From NCBI GenBank assembly GCA_001516025.1, contig LOEU01000038.1, forward strand, positions 1 to 32,449: a stretch of 32,449 bases of DNA, written 5' to 3'. Source of the DNA: a bacterium BRH_c32. GTDB taxonomy: Bacteria > Bacteroidota > Ignavibacteria > Ignavibacteriales > Melioribacteraceae. Positions 1 through 7,988 of this stretch are shown here, one piece after another (the stretch's first letter is position 1; every line of letters starts with the position of its first letter). The notes beneath the pieces were generated by a model. The model saw only the letters and a program-made list of their open reading frames with translations, was not told the origin of the DNA and ran no database searches. Made by a program: the position numbers and the translations under genes.

Positions 1-198
1 GTTGTGGATTGCTTTCAAATTTTGATTTACTGATATTAGATTCATGAGACGGCTCGAATTGGGTATGACACAAGCGGTTGTGGATTGCTTTCAAATTTTG
101 ATTTACTGATATTAGATTCATGCAATTTCAAATGGTGAGTTAATATCTTTCTGTTGTGGATTGCTTTCAAATTTTGATTTACTGATATTAGATTCATG
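1..198 (+). CRISPR. Type II-C CRISPR array, 3 repeats and 2 spacers visible, cut by window start
   Basis: Three identical 46-nt repeats lie at 1-46, 77-122 and 153-198, with an exact 76-nt period and two 30-nt spacers at 47-76 and 123-152. The repeat begins GTTGTGGATTGCTTTC and ends TTAGATTCATG. Repeat length and spacer length fit type II-C systems of Bacteroidota-like bacteria. The strand is set by the tracrRNA near 5650, whose anti-repeat is complementary to the plus-strand repeat: crRNA would read spacer then GTTGTG. The array is therefore transcribed toward cas2, convergent with the cas operon, and the repeat at 153-198 is the downstream end. That last repeat is not degenerate. Because the first repeat starts at base 1, more units are expected outside the window. 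Confidence 0.97.
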
Positions 199-212
199 GT
201 AGGTCGGTTTAT

Positions 213-231
213 CTTATTGTTTTTCAATAAG
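213..231 (+). other. Small perfect inverted repeat after the last CRISPR repeat
   Basis: CTTATTG (213-219), a TTTTT loop and CAATAAG (225-231) form a 7-bp AT-rich hairpin 15 nt beyond the final repeat. It could mark the 3' end of the array transcript. No T-run follows on the plus strand, so it is not a convincing intrinsic terminator. Confidence 0.35.
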
Positions 232-261
232 TTAGCCCAATATTAGGATCGAAAAAATCAG

Positions 262-302
262 ATGCCCCTTTTAATAACCTTTTTGGTAACCTAAAGGGGC
301 AT
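262..302 (-). terminator. Terminator of the cas9-cas1-cas2 operon
   Basis: ATGCCCCTTT (262-271) pairs perfectly with AAAGGGGCAT (293-302), giving a 10-bp stem immediately adjoining the cas2 stop codon (303-305). The loop has a small inner ACC/GGT pairing. Reading the minus strand, the hairpin is followed after a few bases by TTTTTT, as expected of an intrinsic terminator. On the plus strand no T-run follows, so it should mainly stop cas transcripts from running antisense into the array. Confidence 0.75.
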
Positions 303-632
303 TCAAAATAATTCCAATTGATGCGGTTCTAAAAATCCATCTGCTTGATTCTTACCTTCAAATATTTCCATCATTCCAAATTGTTTATCTGTTATCGATA
401 ATATTCCCACTTTCCCTTTAGGCGGCAATTCCTGCTTTATCCGTTTTATATGTACATTCTTATTCTCACGACTAGCACAGTGCCTTACATAAATGGAAAA
501 TTGAAACATATCAAATCCATCTTTCATTAAAAATTTCCGAAATTTGGAATATATCTTCCGGTCCTTTTGTGTTACCACGGGTAAATCAAAAAACACTAGT
601 ATCCACATAATTCTATACTCGCTGAATCTCAT
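303..632 (-). CDS. cas2: CRISPR-associated endoribonuclease/integrase subunit Cas2
   Basis: The protein is 109 residues when started at the ATG at 632-630, which overlaps the cas1 stop as ATGA. The longer frame, open from 677, would add 15 residues inside cas1 and is unlikely, since Cas2 proteins of type II normally begin MRFSEYR or similar. The first beta strand WILVFFDLP carries the conserved Asp (D16) of the ferredoxin-like fold. In the known complex, a Cas2 dimer bridges two Cas1 dimers to capture protospacers and insert them at the leader-end repeat. The gene is last in the operon, 104 nt from the array. Identity is secure; nuclease activity is not needed for adaptation and cannot be judged here. 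Confidence 0.95.
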   Translation of the reverse strand: MRFSEYRIMWILVFFDLPVVTQKDRKIYSKFRKFLMKDGFDMFQFSIYVRHCASRENKNVHIKRIKQELPPKGKVGILSITDKQFGMMEIFEGKNQADGFLEPHQLELF

Positions 633-1534
633 AAAAATTCCGGATAAGTAATTTTTCTTAATTCTCCTTTGAAACATTTTGCAAGCGAAGATGTAGTCCT
701 TTGCAATCCCACCATTAAAGGACTTCGATTATTATCGATAAATATTTCGGTTGTGGCAATTTCCAATAATTGTTTTTTTATCGATGGGGTCAATTCATAA
801 AAGTCTTCACCATTCGCAATAAAATCCGCAACAATTTTATCCATATAAGGTCGATATGGCTCCATTATATCATCCGCTAAACAGTAAGCATTATATTTAT
901 TGTGATGAAAAATTCCCAGAGTTGGCAATAATCCTGATGCAACTAATCCACGTGCTACTATTGCTCGAAGTATTGCATATCCATAATTCAATAATTGATT
1001 AGGCGGATCACCGTATCGATCCCGAATAAAATCAGGAATCTGTTTAAATATATTTTTCCAATAATATGCCGCAGCTCTTCCTTCGAGATTTTCCGGGTCG
1101 CCCGATTTTACTTCCTTTGACCAATAAATCATATTTTTAATCGGCACTTTTCTTTTCTTAAGATGAGCAGCTTGATTTTTAATTTTTGCGGAAATCGTCT
1201 GCTGCCATAGTTGTTTCTTAAGTGGTTGAGAGGCTTCAATCTGCGCTTGAAAAATTTCGCTCTGCAAATAGTTTCCCGTCAAAGGCAAGAATAATCCGGT
1301 CGGCATGTGATTGGGATTGCAGACAACTAAAGCACAATTATTCTCCAATAATGAAGCTATCAATGGCTGCGAAATTGTAATTGCACCATCGAGAATTACA
1401 ATCCCGATATCTTCTATCGGGGCTGTAATCTCTTTTTCACTTTCATCATTGGGCTCTTTTATTTTTGCAATTAACTGCTCATCTTTAGTACTGAGATAAG
1501 CGTTCTTGCTGAAATATAATGTCCGCTTTATCAT
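629..1534 (-). CDS. cas1: CRISPR-associated integrase Cas1 (type II)
   Basis: This 301-residue protein has the usual length of type II Cas1. The active-site set is visible: E151 in NLEGRAAAYYW, H210 in GIFHHNKYN and E225 in DDIMEPYRP. These bind the metal that supports cutting and joining of spacer DNA to the repeat. The N-terminal beta domain (about 1-75) precedes the alpha-helical catalytic domain. Its ATG overlaps the end of cas9 by four bases and its stop overlaps the cas2 start by four bases, so all three cas genes are probably translated in a coupled way from one message. It would act with Cas2, and probably with Cas9 and tracrRNA, in spacer acquisition. No csn2 or cas4 is present, which supports subtype II-C. 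Confidence 0.97.
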   Translation of the reverse strand: MIKRTLYFSKNAYLSTKDEQLIAKIKEPNDESEKEITAPIEDIGIVILDGAITISQPLIASLLENNCALVVCNPNHMPTGLFLPLTGNYLQSEIFQAQIEASQPLKKQLWQQTISAKIKNQAAHLKKRKVPIKNMIYWSKEVKSGDPENLEGRAAAYYWKNIFKQIPDFIRDRYGDPPNQLLNYGYAILRAIVARGLVASGLLPTLGIFHHNKYNAYCLADDIMEPYRPYMDKIVADFIANGEDFYELTPSIKKQLLEIATTEIFIDNNRSPLMVGLQRTTSSLAKCFKGELRKITYPEFL

Positions 1535-4500
1535 TTGAAAATGATCTCTCCGTCAATTGATATATTAAAATCATAGTGTTCCACTAGGCAGTTAAAATTA
1601 TTAGCCGTTAATTTAAGCCGAGGCTGATATATACTTAGGTCAAATTTTGTACTCCCTTCACCTAATTCTTTATCTTTTCTGGATTCGGAGTTATATTGCA
1701 AAAATATATAATTCGCTCCTGAATCATTAAATTTATATACTCGGTATATCCTTTTTATTAATTCATCAGGATTTAATTCTCTTATTTCATCAGGTGAATT
1801 TTCATAAACAATTACTCTATATCCAGTTTTAATAAAATATTTTGAAGGAATATGTCTTTTCTCTAATAAATTGTATTCTGGAATAGTTGCTAGCTCATTC
1901 ACGTTTTTTATTTTTAATTGGGCAAGTTCAAATAATCCAGCAAATCTGAATTCTCTCAACAATTTATTTTTAACATTTTTTTCATAAAAGATACAAAGTG
2001 CCATTTCTTTATTTTGGGCATAATAATATTGTTTATATTCATGTTCTGATAAAAAAGTCTGTTGTTTGATTTGTAATGCCTTCTCGGGTGTTAAAATTCC
2101 TCCTCCGGCTGATGATATACATCTAACATGGCGCATAGGAAACAATACTTTCTCATTTTTATCCTGTTTTATTTCATTTCCATTTTTATCTAAAAGCCAG
2201 AAATCTTCATTTATTGCTTGGACGAAAGATTTTCCTTGAGATATTTTCCTTTCTAAAGTTTTTTGAATATCACCCTTTACTTTATCATCTATGATTTTTT
2301 TTAAATCTTCCATTTTTTTTAATGATTTTAGTGGTACTCTTTCAACAAAAATTAATGGTTTATCGGAGGTTTTATAATTTCCCCTTATTCCTGTGTTATT
2401 GAGAGGAAGCTTTATTGCTCCCATAAAAGTTTCTTTATGTAACTGTCCCCTTATTGCATCTCCTTGTGATACCATCGGTATTTTATTCCCTTTATCATCA
2501 AGGATGTACTCAAACTTTCCGTTTGCCAATTGTTTTCTTATGTATTGAATTCTCCCTCTTTTCCTTACGTTTTTATATGTCTGTACTAAGGTGGTATCCT
2601 TCTTATAATAGTTCACAAATGTTTTTTCTTCTAATTCCTTTATAATCTCGGAAGAAAAATTATTCCAATATTCCGGCTTCGAATGGAATGCTAATTTCCT
2701 TTCGGTTGCTTCGAAATATTTTAGTAATAGATAATCTCTTTTCTTCGGATAAGGAATGAGTGTTAATGTTGCCGCATCAATTGCATGATGGATACTGCTA
2801 TTCCTATCCTTTTTAAATCCAAGATTAAATATTTCTCTGAATGCAGCCGTTACGCTACCTTTTTGCACGTCCACTATATTAAATACGGTCTTTAAATAAT
2901 GGAATGCGTATTTAGAAATAATTTGTGTATCTACTAATTGGCTATTTTTCCAACTGCTTCTTATCTCTGTATCTGTGAATGTTCTTAACTTTTTATTCCA
3001 GTAATCATAATGCATTTTATAATAATGTCTATTTTGAATTTGAGTATCTTTTTGATCTTTGCTCTGTGCACTTTTTGATTTTTTCTTTGCATCTTCCACT
3101 AATTTTGAATAGTGCTTTACCTTATTCTCAATAAATTTAATATTAGGTAAAATTGCTTTATAAGATTCTCCGTTAATCTCAATTGTGGTATTATAATTTG
3201 GTAATTGGGTAGGTATTAGTTTCTTTTTTATATCTCTATTATATCTTGAATTCGCTAAAGTCAAATTGGAAAGTTCGTTATCAAACGAAATACTTGCAGG
3301 GATAGTATGTTCAATATCCACCGAAGTTCCATTTAGTAATTCTGAAAAAGCTATTACTTTGCCGGTATAGAGGCATTGCATTCCTTGCTCTAACCAAAGC
3401 TTATATTTTGTTAATATATTATCATCAACTGAGATATCGGGATAACCTGCTTCGGAAGCTGATTGAGTTATTTTATCAACTAAGGATTCATTCTCTTTCT
3501 GTCTTTCGTTTTTCCATCTTTCATAAGCGGCTCTTCTATTTGCATCATTAAGTTCTCTAGCAATTTCCACTACTACTCTGGTTTCCGAATCTATTTTTTC
3601 GGTTAATATAAGATGATTAATTAATTTCTTTAGTACGTAAAGTGTTTTAAGAGCCATTGGATTTTTTAATCCCTTGGATATCGGTTCCGGTGAACCTAAT
3701 ATTTTCTTTCCGTCTATCTCTTTAGCCGCCGGATAGAACTCACTCTCGGCAGGATGATATAAATATTTAAATCTCTCTTCATCCCATTCGGGATATTCTT
3801 TCTTAAGTAAAGTTTTTATCTGATCATCAAATCGCGGGACTTTATCATAAAGGACACCTCGTGAAAAATTGCCTCTGGTAATTAGTAAATTTTTGAAATT
3901 ATCTCTTATTTCATTTATTAAATGATTCTGATTTTGTTCGCCCAGTTCAATCCATCTATTATTTCCCAAGACATTTATTATCTCATTCTCTACTAATTTA
4001 TTTAGATTATCATCCGAAATGTAGGAGCTTTCTTTCTTCCCGTTCATTTCTTCATTATTAATATAGTTACTGATAAGGTTATTAATTATGGCGCTTTTAT
4101 TTTTATTGGATCTTTGATTAATCATTAATCTATGGACATTAGCAATCAATTTTTCTTCTTCTTCACTCGTAAGAGATTGGTCTAAAACTTTACTAAGATT
4201 AGCCAAGAAAACTGCATCGCTATAAATATATCCCTGATGAAGGTATTTTAATATTTTCTTAATTGCGTTGATACTTAAAGCAGCAAATCCTTGTGGGATT
4301 TTTATCTTTGAAAATTTCACCGAATCCTCATCGCTGAGCTGCAATTTACTCTTCGCAAATTTAATCAGACTTTCACTATCGGTAAAAGTATATAGAACAT
4401 GCCAAAGGTCTTCATAATCGTAGTAGCCTTTTTCTCCGTTTGCCGAAGAGGCTTTATTAATTGAGATTTCATAAACGTTGCAACCAAAAAGCTCTTTTAA

Positions 4501-5592
4501 TGCTGCTGTTACGGGCATACCGCTCACGCTAACGTAGTCTTTGAAATTAAATTTATACTGGTTTTTATTGGGATCGATAAGTTTCATGATTTCGCTAAAA
4601 TCAAAAGTCGGTTTACTCTTTCTTAAGAATAATTTAGAAATAATTTTTTCCTTTTCTTCTAAAGAAAGGTTTTGTTCTTCATTATTTTCGAGATTAGTAA
4701 TTTTGATATTATTTAGAAATGCGAGAGCACGATATTCTTCAAATAGTGGATGACTAATGGGGCAGCGAGGTTTATTAATTTCGAAAGTACACTTACCGAT
4801 ATTTCCTTTTTGAGTTCTTAATGGTCTCTGCCATAGAATTGATTTTGCAAGATTTTTATAAAGTTCACTTTCAATATCTATCTCATTCTTAAGGCAGATC
4901 GATTTAAGTTCTTCTTCTACTAATTTTCTTAAGCTATATCGATTTCTTATTCTTTTTAAATTTTCATTATGATCAATTAACAATGCTTCGCTAAGAGAAA
5001 CATTTTTATCTTTCATAATATTTAATGTTGCATCTGCACCCGCAATTCCTTTTTCATCGCTTCCTTTTAAAATTGTTTCGGACTCAGCTTCGTCTCTTCC
5101 TTTAAACCCGCGTCTTTGAGTTATGTGGTAAAAGATTCTTCCGAGTATAAGGGGATTATTGATTTTTTGTTTTGATGCGAGAGCCCTTAATTCATAAGGA
5201 TTAATAAAATCGCTAATATTATCACCATCAAAATCCAATCGAATCCAAGCCAAAAATTCGGGAGAAGAGGGGTACTCATTTCCGTTTTCGTTGTCATATT
5301 TTCGCCATCGGTTTAATTCATCCATAGTAAGCGGACACATTGGAGGTGAGGCTTTTATTAGCGTTTCCAGTAATTGCCACTTGCGGTATCTTCTTGCATT
5401 ATAGTTCCTTCTTTTACTTCTGCTCATTGTTCTTTGTTGTACAAGTGGAACTTCCACACCTTTTTCTTCTCCTACCCCTTTATCAAAAGTTAAAACAGTA
5501 GAAAAGACAATTTGATTTTCTCTTTGGGAAGTATCCCGCAAAGTGCAACCGATAGAATTTGTTCCTAAATCTAAGCCCAGAATTTTAGACAT
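1531..5592 (-). CDS. cas9: CRISPR-associated endonuclease Cas9, type II-C
   Basis: At 1353 residues this is an RNA-guided double-strand DNA nuclease with all catalytic parts present. RuvC-I is at the N-terminus (LGLDLGTNSIG, D8). An arginine-rich bridge helix spans about 52-75 (QRTMSRSKRRNYNARRYR). RuvC-II has E676 in VVVEIARELN. The HNH domain has H762 in DIEHTIPASISFDNEL and N785 in NSRYNRDIKK. RuvC-III has H936 and D939 in HHAIDAATL. The recognition lobe fills about 80-650, and the PAM-interacting region follows about 1050. It is larger than the compact II-C enzymes such as those of Neisseria or Campylobacter. The ATG at 5592-5590 is preceded by GGGAGAA (5597-5603). It is the first gene of cas9-cas1-cas2 with a divergent tracrRNA upstream. 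I see no inactivating change. Confidence 0.98.
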   Translation of the reverse strand: MSKILGLDLGTNSIGCTLRDTSQRENQIVFSTVLTFDKGVGEEKGVEVPLVQQRTMSRSKRRNYNARRYRKWQLLETLIKASPPMCPLTMDELNRWRKYDNENGNEYPSSPEFLAWIRLDFDGDNISDFINPYELRALASKQKINNPLILGRIFYHITQRRGFKGRDEAESETILKGSDEKGIAGADATLNIMKDKNVSLSEALLIDHNENLKRIRNRYSLRKLVEEELKSICLKNEIDIESELYKNLAKSILWQRPLRTQKGNIGKCTFEINKPRCPISHPLFEEYRALAFLNNIKITNLENNEEQNLSLEEKEKIISKLFLRKSKPTFDFSEIMKLIDPNKNQYKFNFKDYVSVSGMPVTAALKELFGCNVYEISINKASSANGEKGYYDYEDLWHVLYTFTDSESLIKFAKSKLQLSDEDSVKFSKIKIPQGFAALSINAIKKILKYLHQGYIYSDAVFLANLSKVLDQSLTSEEEEKLIANVHRLMINQRSNKNKSAIINNLISNYINNEEMNGKKESSYISDDNLNKLVENEIINVLGNNRWIELGEQNQNHLINEIRDNFKNLLITRGNFSRGVLYDKVPRFDDQIKTLLKKEYPEWDEERFKYLYHPAESEFYPAAKEIDGKKILGSPEPISKGLKNPMALKTLYVLKKLINHLILTEKIDSETRVVVEIARELNDANRRAAYERWKNERQKENESLVDKITQSASEAGYPDISVDDNILTKYKLWLEQGMQCLYTGKVIAFSELLNGTSVDIEHTIPASISFDNELSNLTLANSRYNRDIKKKLIPTQLPNYNTTIEINGESYKAILPNIKFIENKVKHYSKLVEDAKKKSKSAQSKDQKDTQIQNRHYYKMHYDYWNKKLRTFTDTEIRSSWKNSQLVDTQIISKYAFHYLKTVFNIVDVQKGSVTAAFREIFNLGFKKDRNSSIHHAIDAATLTLIPYPKKRDYLLLKYFEATERKLAFHSKPEYWNNFSSEIIKELEEKTFVNYYKKDTTLVQTYKNVRKRGRIQYIRKQLANGKFEYILDDKGNKIPMVSQGDAIRGQLHKETFMGAIKLPLNNTGIRGNYKTSDKPLIFVERVPLKSLKKMEDLKKIIDDKVKGDIQKTLERKISQGKSFVQAINEDFWLLDKNGNEIKQDKNEKVLFPMRHVRCISSAGGGILTPEKALQIKQQTFLSEHEYKQYYYAQNKEMALCIFYEKNVKNKLLREFRFAGLFELAQLKIKNVNELATIPEYNLLEKRHIPSKYFIKTGYRVIVYENSPDEIRELNPDELIKRIYRVYKFNDSGANYIFLQYNSESRKDKELGEGSTKFDLSIYQPRLKLTANNFNCLVEHYDFNISIDGEIIFK

Positions 5593-5641
5593 ACTATTCT
5601 CCCAATTACTATTGTTATTTATTTAGATAATTCTTAAGTTA

Positions 5642-5722
5642 CCTATGAAAGCTTTACACAATAAGGCTATAAGCCGAAGAAATTACTTTTGCCCTGCGTA
5701 CTCCGTGGGGCTTTTTATTTTT
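5642..5722 (+). ncRNA. tracrRNA of the type II-C locus
   Basis: The anti-repeat CTATGAAAGCTTTACACAAT (5643-5662) pairs with the first 17 bases of the CRISPR repeat. Six lower pairs join GTTGTG to CACAAT (one G-U). An internal bulge follows, then seven upper pairs join GCTTTCA to TGAAAGC. Next come the nexus hairpin GGCT-ATA-AGCC (5665-5675), a short linker, and an 8-bp terminator stem GCCCTGCG / CGTGGGGC (5691-5698 with 5704-5711) followed by TTTTTATTTTT. This is the layout known for II-C tracrRNAs. It is transcribed divergently from cas9, so both promoters must share roughly 5593-5641. The true 5' end is not visible and I could not define the promoter. Confidence 0.9.
5691..5722 (+). terminator. 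Intrinsic terminator of the tracrRNA
   Basis: An 8-bp stem (5691-5698 with 5704-5711, two G-U pairs, loop TACTC) is directly followed by five T, A and five T. It also forms the 3' stem-loop of the guide scaffold. Confidence 0.85.
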
Positions 5723-5844
5723 AAACACTCCTATTTACAAATACTTTATTCTATTTTCTTATTTCTCTTTAATATTGATTATGCCTATAAATGTCGGCGA
5801 TGTTTATATTAGTCTATATGTAAAGCAAATTTTATTTTTAGTTC

Positions 5845-6789
5845 TCACTCATAGTTTTCGAGTGCTTCTTTTGCGAGTTTTAGTACCATCTCTTTTAGTG
5901 GTGTGGGGCTAAGTACTTTCACTCCTTTACCACGGCTTACTATCCATGCCGCAATTTCATTGAATGAATTTACCGTTGTCTCCAATAATACTTTCCCATC
6001 TTCGGCAGGCGAATAACTAACATTCTCCAAAAGCAATTTCGGTCTTAATCTCTCCGCCCATTCGGTATCCATTAATATTTTTACTTCGATCTTGTCTTTG
6101 CCGAGATAACTTTTGAATGAGCCCGAGAATAGCTCTCTTATCTCTGATTGATTGTGTTTGGGAAAGGATTCGTTAGTTTGTTTAATATTCTGAATGCGCT
6201 CGAGTAAAAATTGCTTATAATTATTTTCGTGTTTTGCCAATAGCCGCCAGCATCCCTCCGATTCGTATATAATTAACGGTTCAATTTTTCTTTCGTCAGA
6301 TTCCTGGACGACGGATTCCCGTCCATCAAGTTTTTCTCGATTAAATTTTCCCTCCGATTTTTCTCCACCGATAATCTGTTCCCCAGATATTTTTTGATTC
6401 GGTTTCTTGTAACTGATAATCACTTTTTTATTAGAATCAATTCCTCTTTGCAAATAGGACATTATCACAATCGCTTTGCTGCCGATTTTTTTTGTTAATG
6501 ATTGAGTTGCACGATCGAATGATTTAGAATAAATAGTTGTTCCTATATATGATTCGAGTATCGGTTTTATTACTCCATCGGGCAATTCGCCATCGATAGA
6601 AATACCTTTTTTCGATCTCGAATGAATGCCGATTCCGCTGCTTCTGAAATCCATCATATCACGTTTTATCGTAAGGTCGTCAATCTCATATTCCATCGCT
6701 AAGTCGGGTATTAAATATTTCGCGGGTTCGTTTAAAACTAATCCAAGTAATTCGGTTTGCCTTTTTATTTTGCTCCGAAGGTCTTTCAT
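5845..6789 (-). CDS. WYL-domain transcriptional regulator
   Basis: The protein has 314 residues. Residues about 5-65 form a DeoR-like winged helix (AMEYEIDDLTIKRDMMDF is the recognition region). A WYL domain follows at about 95-215, with CWRLLAKHENNYKQFLLERI matching the usual W-Y-L-x-A ... F-x-L-x-R-I pattern, here with R in place of Y. A C-terminal WCX-like domain covers about 225-312 (EVKILMDTEWAERL). A charged, probably disordered insert of about 30 residues (near 132-165) interrupts the WYL domain. WYL proteins are ligand- or nucleic-acid-sensing regulators often found beside CRISPR-Cas and other defence loci. The gene ends about 120 nt from the tracrRNA terminator and is divergent from the next gene, with a palindrome between them. 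Autoregulation is likely; control of cas9 is only possible. Confidence 0.85.
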   Translation of the reverse strand: MKDLRSKIKRQTELLGLVLNEPAKYLIPDLAMEYEIDDLTIKRDMMDFRSSGIGIHSRSKKGISIDGELPDGVIKPILESYIGTTIYSKSFDRATQSLTKKIGSKAIVIMSYLQRGIDSNKKVIISYKKPNQKISGEQIIGGEKSEGKFNREKLDGRESVVQESDERKIEPLIIYESEGCWRLLAKHENNYKQFLLERIQNIKQTNESFPKHNQSEIRELFSGSFKSYLGKDKIEVKILMDTEWAERLRPKLLLENVSYSPAEDGKVLLETTVNSFNEIAAWIVSRGKGVKVLSPTPLKEMVLKLAKEALENYE

Positions 6790-6830
6790 AATCTCGCTCT
6801 TTTTTGTGGATGGTTTAAACTATTAAAAAA

Positions 6831-6845
6831 TATCATTTAATGATA
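6831..6845. promoter_or_regulatory. Palindromic operator candidate between divergent genes
   Basis: TATCATT-T-AATGATA is a perfect 7+1+7 inverted repeat. It lies 42 nt upstream of the WYL regulator start (6789) and about 68 nt upstream of the likely start of the divergent gene (6913). Position and symmetry suit a dimeric winged-helix regulator. I found no copy in the cas9/tracrRNA intergenic region. AT-rich background makes chance symmetry a real alternative. Confidence 0.5.
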
Positions 6846-6912
6846 CTCTTTCCTCCTCTTCTTAATTTATTTTTCAATTATTAATTAATACCGCATGAGA
6901 GGAATGGATGTA

Positions 6913-7848
6913 ATGCTTGATATACTTGAAGATGGACCGGAATTGAGTCTATCTATAAATGAAATGAAAAATTATCTTCAATATAGAGCTATAAAAAAAA
7001 TTAGTACTAAACCGGAAAATATAAAGCTCGATTTTGAATCAAATAAAGTATTTATAACAATTTATAATGAAGGAAGCTTGGAATATTATCCGGTAAGAAA
7101 AAGTTTTGTGATGAAATTATTCAGATGGTTTCATTTTCCGAGTTCGCAGTTTCGGTATCTCAATAGGGAAACTTTAGTCTCGGTGCTTAATGATTACTTA
7201 ATAAATATAAAATCGATTCAGGTTACTGTTCACTTGGAAAATTTAAATGCTATTACTATCACTTCTAAAAATTTTATAGAAATATCTGATAATAGTTTGA
7301 TTCGCATTTTAGAAAAATATAAGGTTTCATCAATAGAAAAAAATGATTATTTCACACGGTTTTATATTGAAACGGAGAAAGAAATATTTACAATAGGAGG
7401 GGATAATTTCAGTTATGGAATTAATATTATCAATTCCGAAACAGGATTTCATTCGCTCGCTGTTTATAGTTATATCAGAGGGTATTCTTGTTCTAATGGT
7501 GCGTTGATTAAAAATAAGAGAGATACTAACCGGATAACTCATTACGGACCGAGGAAGCTAACTTTTTCGGAAGAATTGGTTAGAGCAATTGAAACCGAAA
7601 AGGAAAATTTGAATCTAATTTCTACTTCGCTTTCAAATTTATCCAAAACTAAAATCCGAAATATTAAAGATGAAAAATATAGATTAGGCAAAGTAACAGG
7701 CGTGAAAGTATCTAATGAAATTTTTCGGAATTTATCGGAACGCTCCACTCTATATGAATGCTTTAAGGAAATAATATCTTTTTCAAATGAATCGGGTGCG
7801 CGAAGGAAACTTTTTCTGGAGGAATACGCAGGGCATTTTCTTAATTAA
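6913..7848 (+). CDS. Uncharacterised protein with weak DUF932-like similarity
   Basis: The open frame begins at 6895, but AGAGGA at 6898-6903 is well spaced only for the in-frame ATG at 6913, giving 311 residues (MLDILEDGPELS...). There is no signal peptide or membrane segment. The part encoded at about 7435-7509 (SETGFHSLAVYSYIRG then YSCSNGALI) resembles the conserved core of DUF932-type phage/plasmid proteins, where a similar S-x-x-G-x-x-S-L ... C-x-N-G pattern occurs. This comes from memory of the family and is tentative. The C-terminal part (from about 7560) is charged and helical. The gene is divergent from the WYL regulator, with a shared candidate operator, and ends at a strong terminator. 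A role in DNA metabolism or defence is a guess. Confidence 0.6.
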   Translation: MLDILEDGPELSLSINEMKNYLQYRAIKKISTKPENIKLDFESNKVFITIYNEGSLEYYPVRKSFVMKLFRWFHFPSSQFRYLNRETLVSVLNDYLINIKSIQVTVHLENLNAITITSKNFIEISDNSLIRILEKYKVSSIEKNDYFTRFYIETEKEIFTIGGDNFSYGINIINSETGFHSLAVYSYIRGYSCSNGALIKNKRDTNRITHYGPRKLTFSEELVRAIETEKENLNLISTSLSNLSKTKIRNIKDEKYRLGKVTGVKVSNEIFRNLSERSTLYECFKEIISFSNESGARRKLFLEEYAGHFLN

Positions 7849-7859
7849 ATAAAAATTCC

Positions 7860-7875
7860 GACTGTAGTTACAGTC
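7860..7875 (+). other. Short hairpin after the DUF932-like gene
   Basis: GACTGTA (7860-7866) and TACAGTC (7869-7875) are a perfect inverted repeat with a two-base centre. It lies 11 nt before the terminator at 7887 and may stabilise the mRNA end or be a small protein-binding palindrome. Confidence 0.35.
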
Positions 7876-7886
7876 ATCTTGAGGGC

Positions 7887-7924
7887 GCCCTGCCGGGATT
7901 AATTTCTTGGCAGGGCAATTTTTT
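7887..7924 (+). terminator. Intrinsic terminator downstream of the DUF932-like gene
   Basis: GCCCTGCC (7887-7894) pairs perfectly with GGCAGGGC (7909-7916), followed by AATTTTTT (T-run 7919-7924). This separates the upstream gene from the metallopeptidase gene, so the two are probably not co-transcribed. Confidence 0.88.
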
Positions 7925-7988
7925 GGAAGGTAATTATTTTACTAAAATCTTATCTTTATACCCGATAATTATTTAATAGAGAGCCGGT

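Noticed and set aside
42..227. 61-residue minus-strand frame across the CRISPR array
   Set aside because: It consists of translated repeats and spacers; the periodic repeat structure explains it.
633..677. Longer Cas2 starting inside cas1
   Set aside because: The ATG at 632 gives the family-typical start and an ATGA overlap matching the cas9-cas1 junction.
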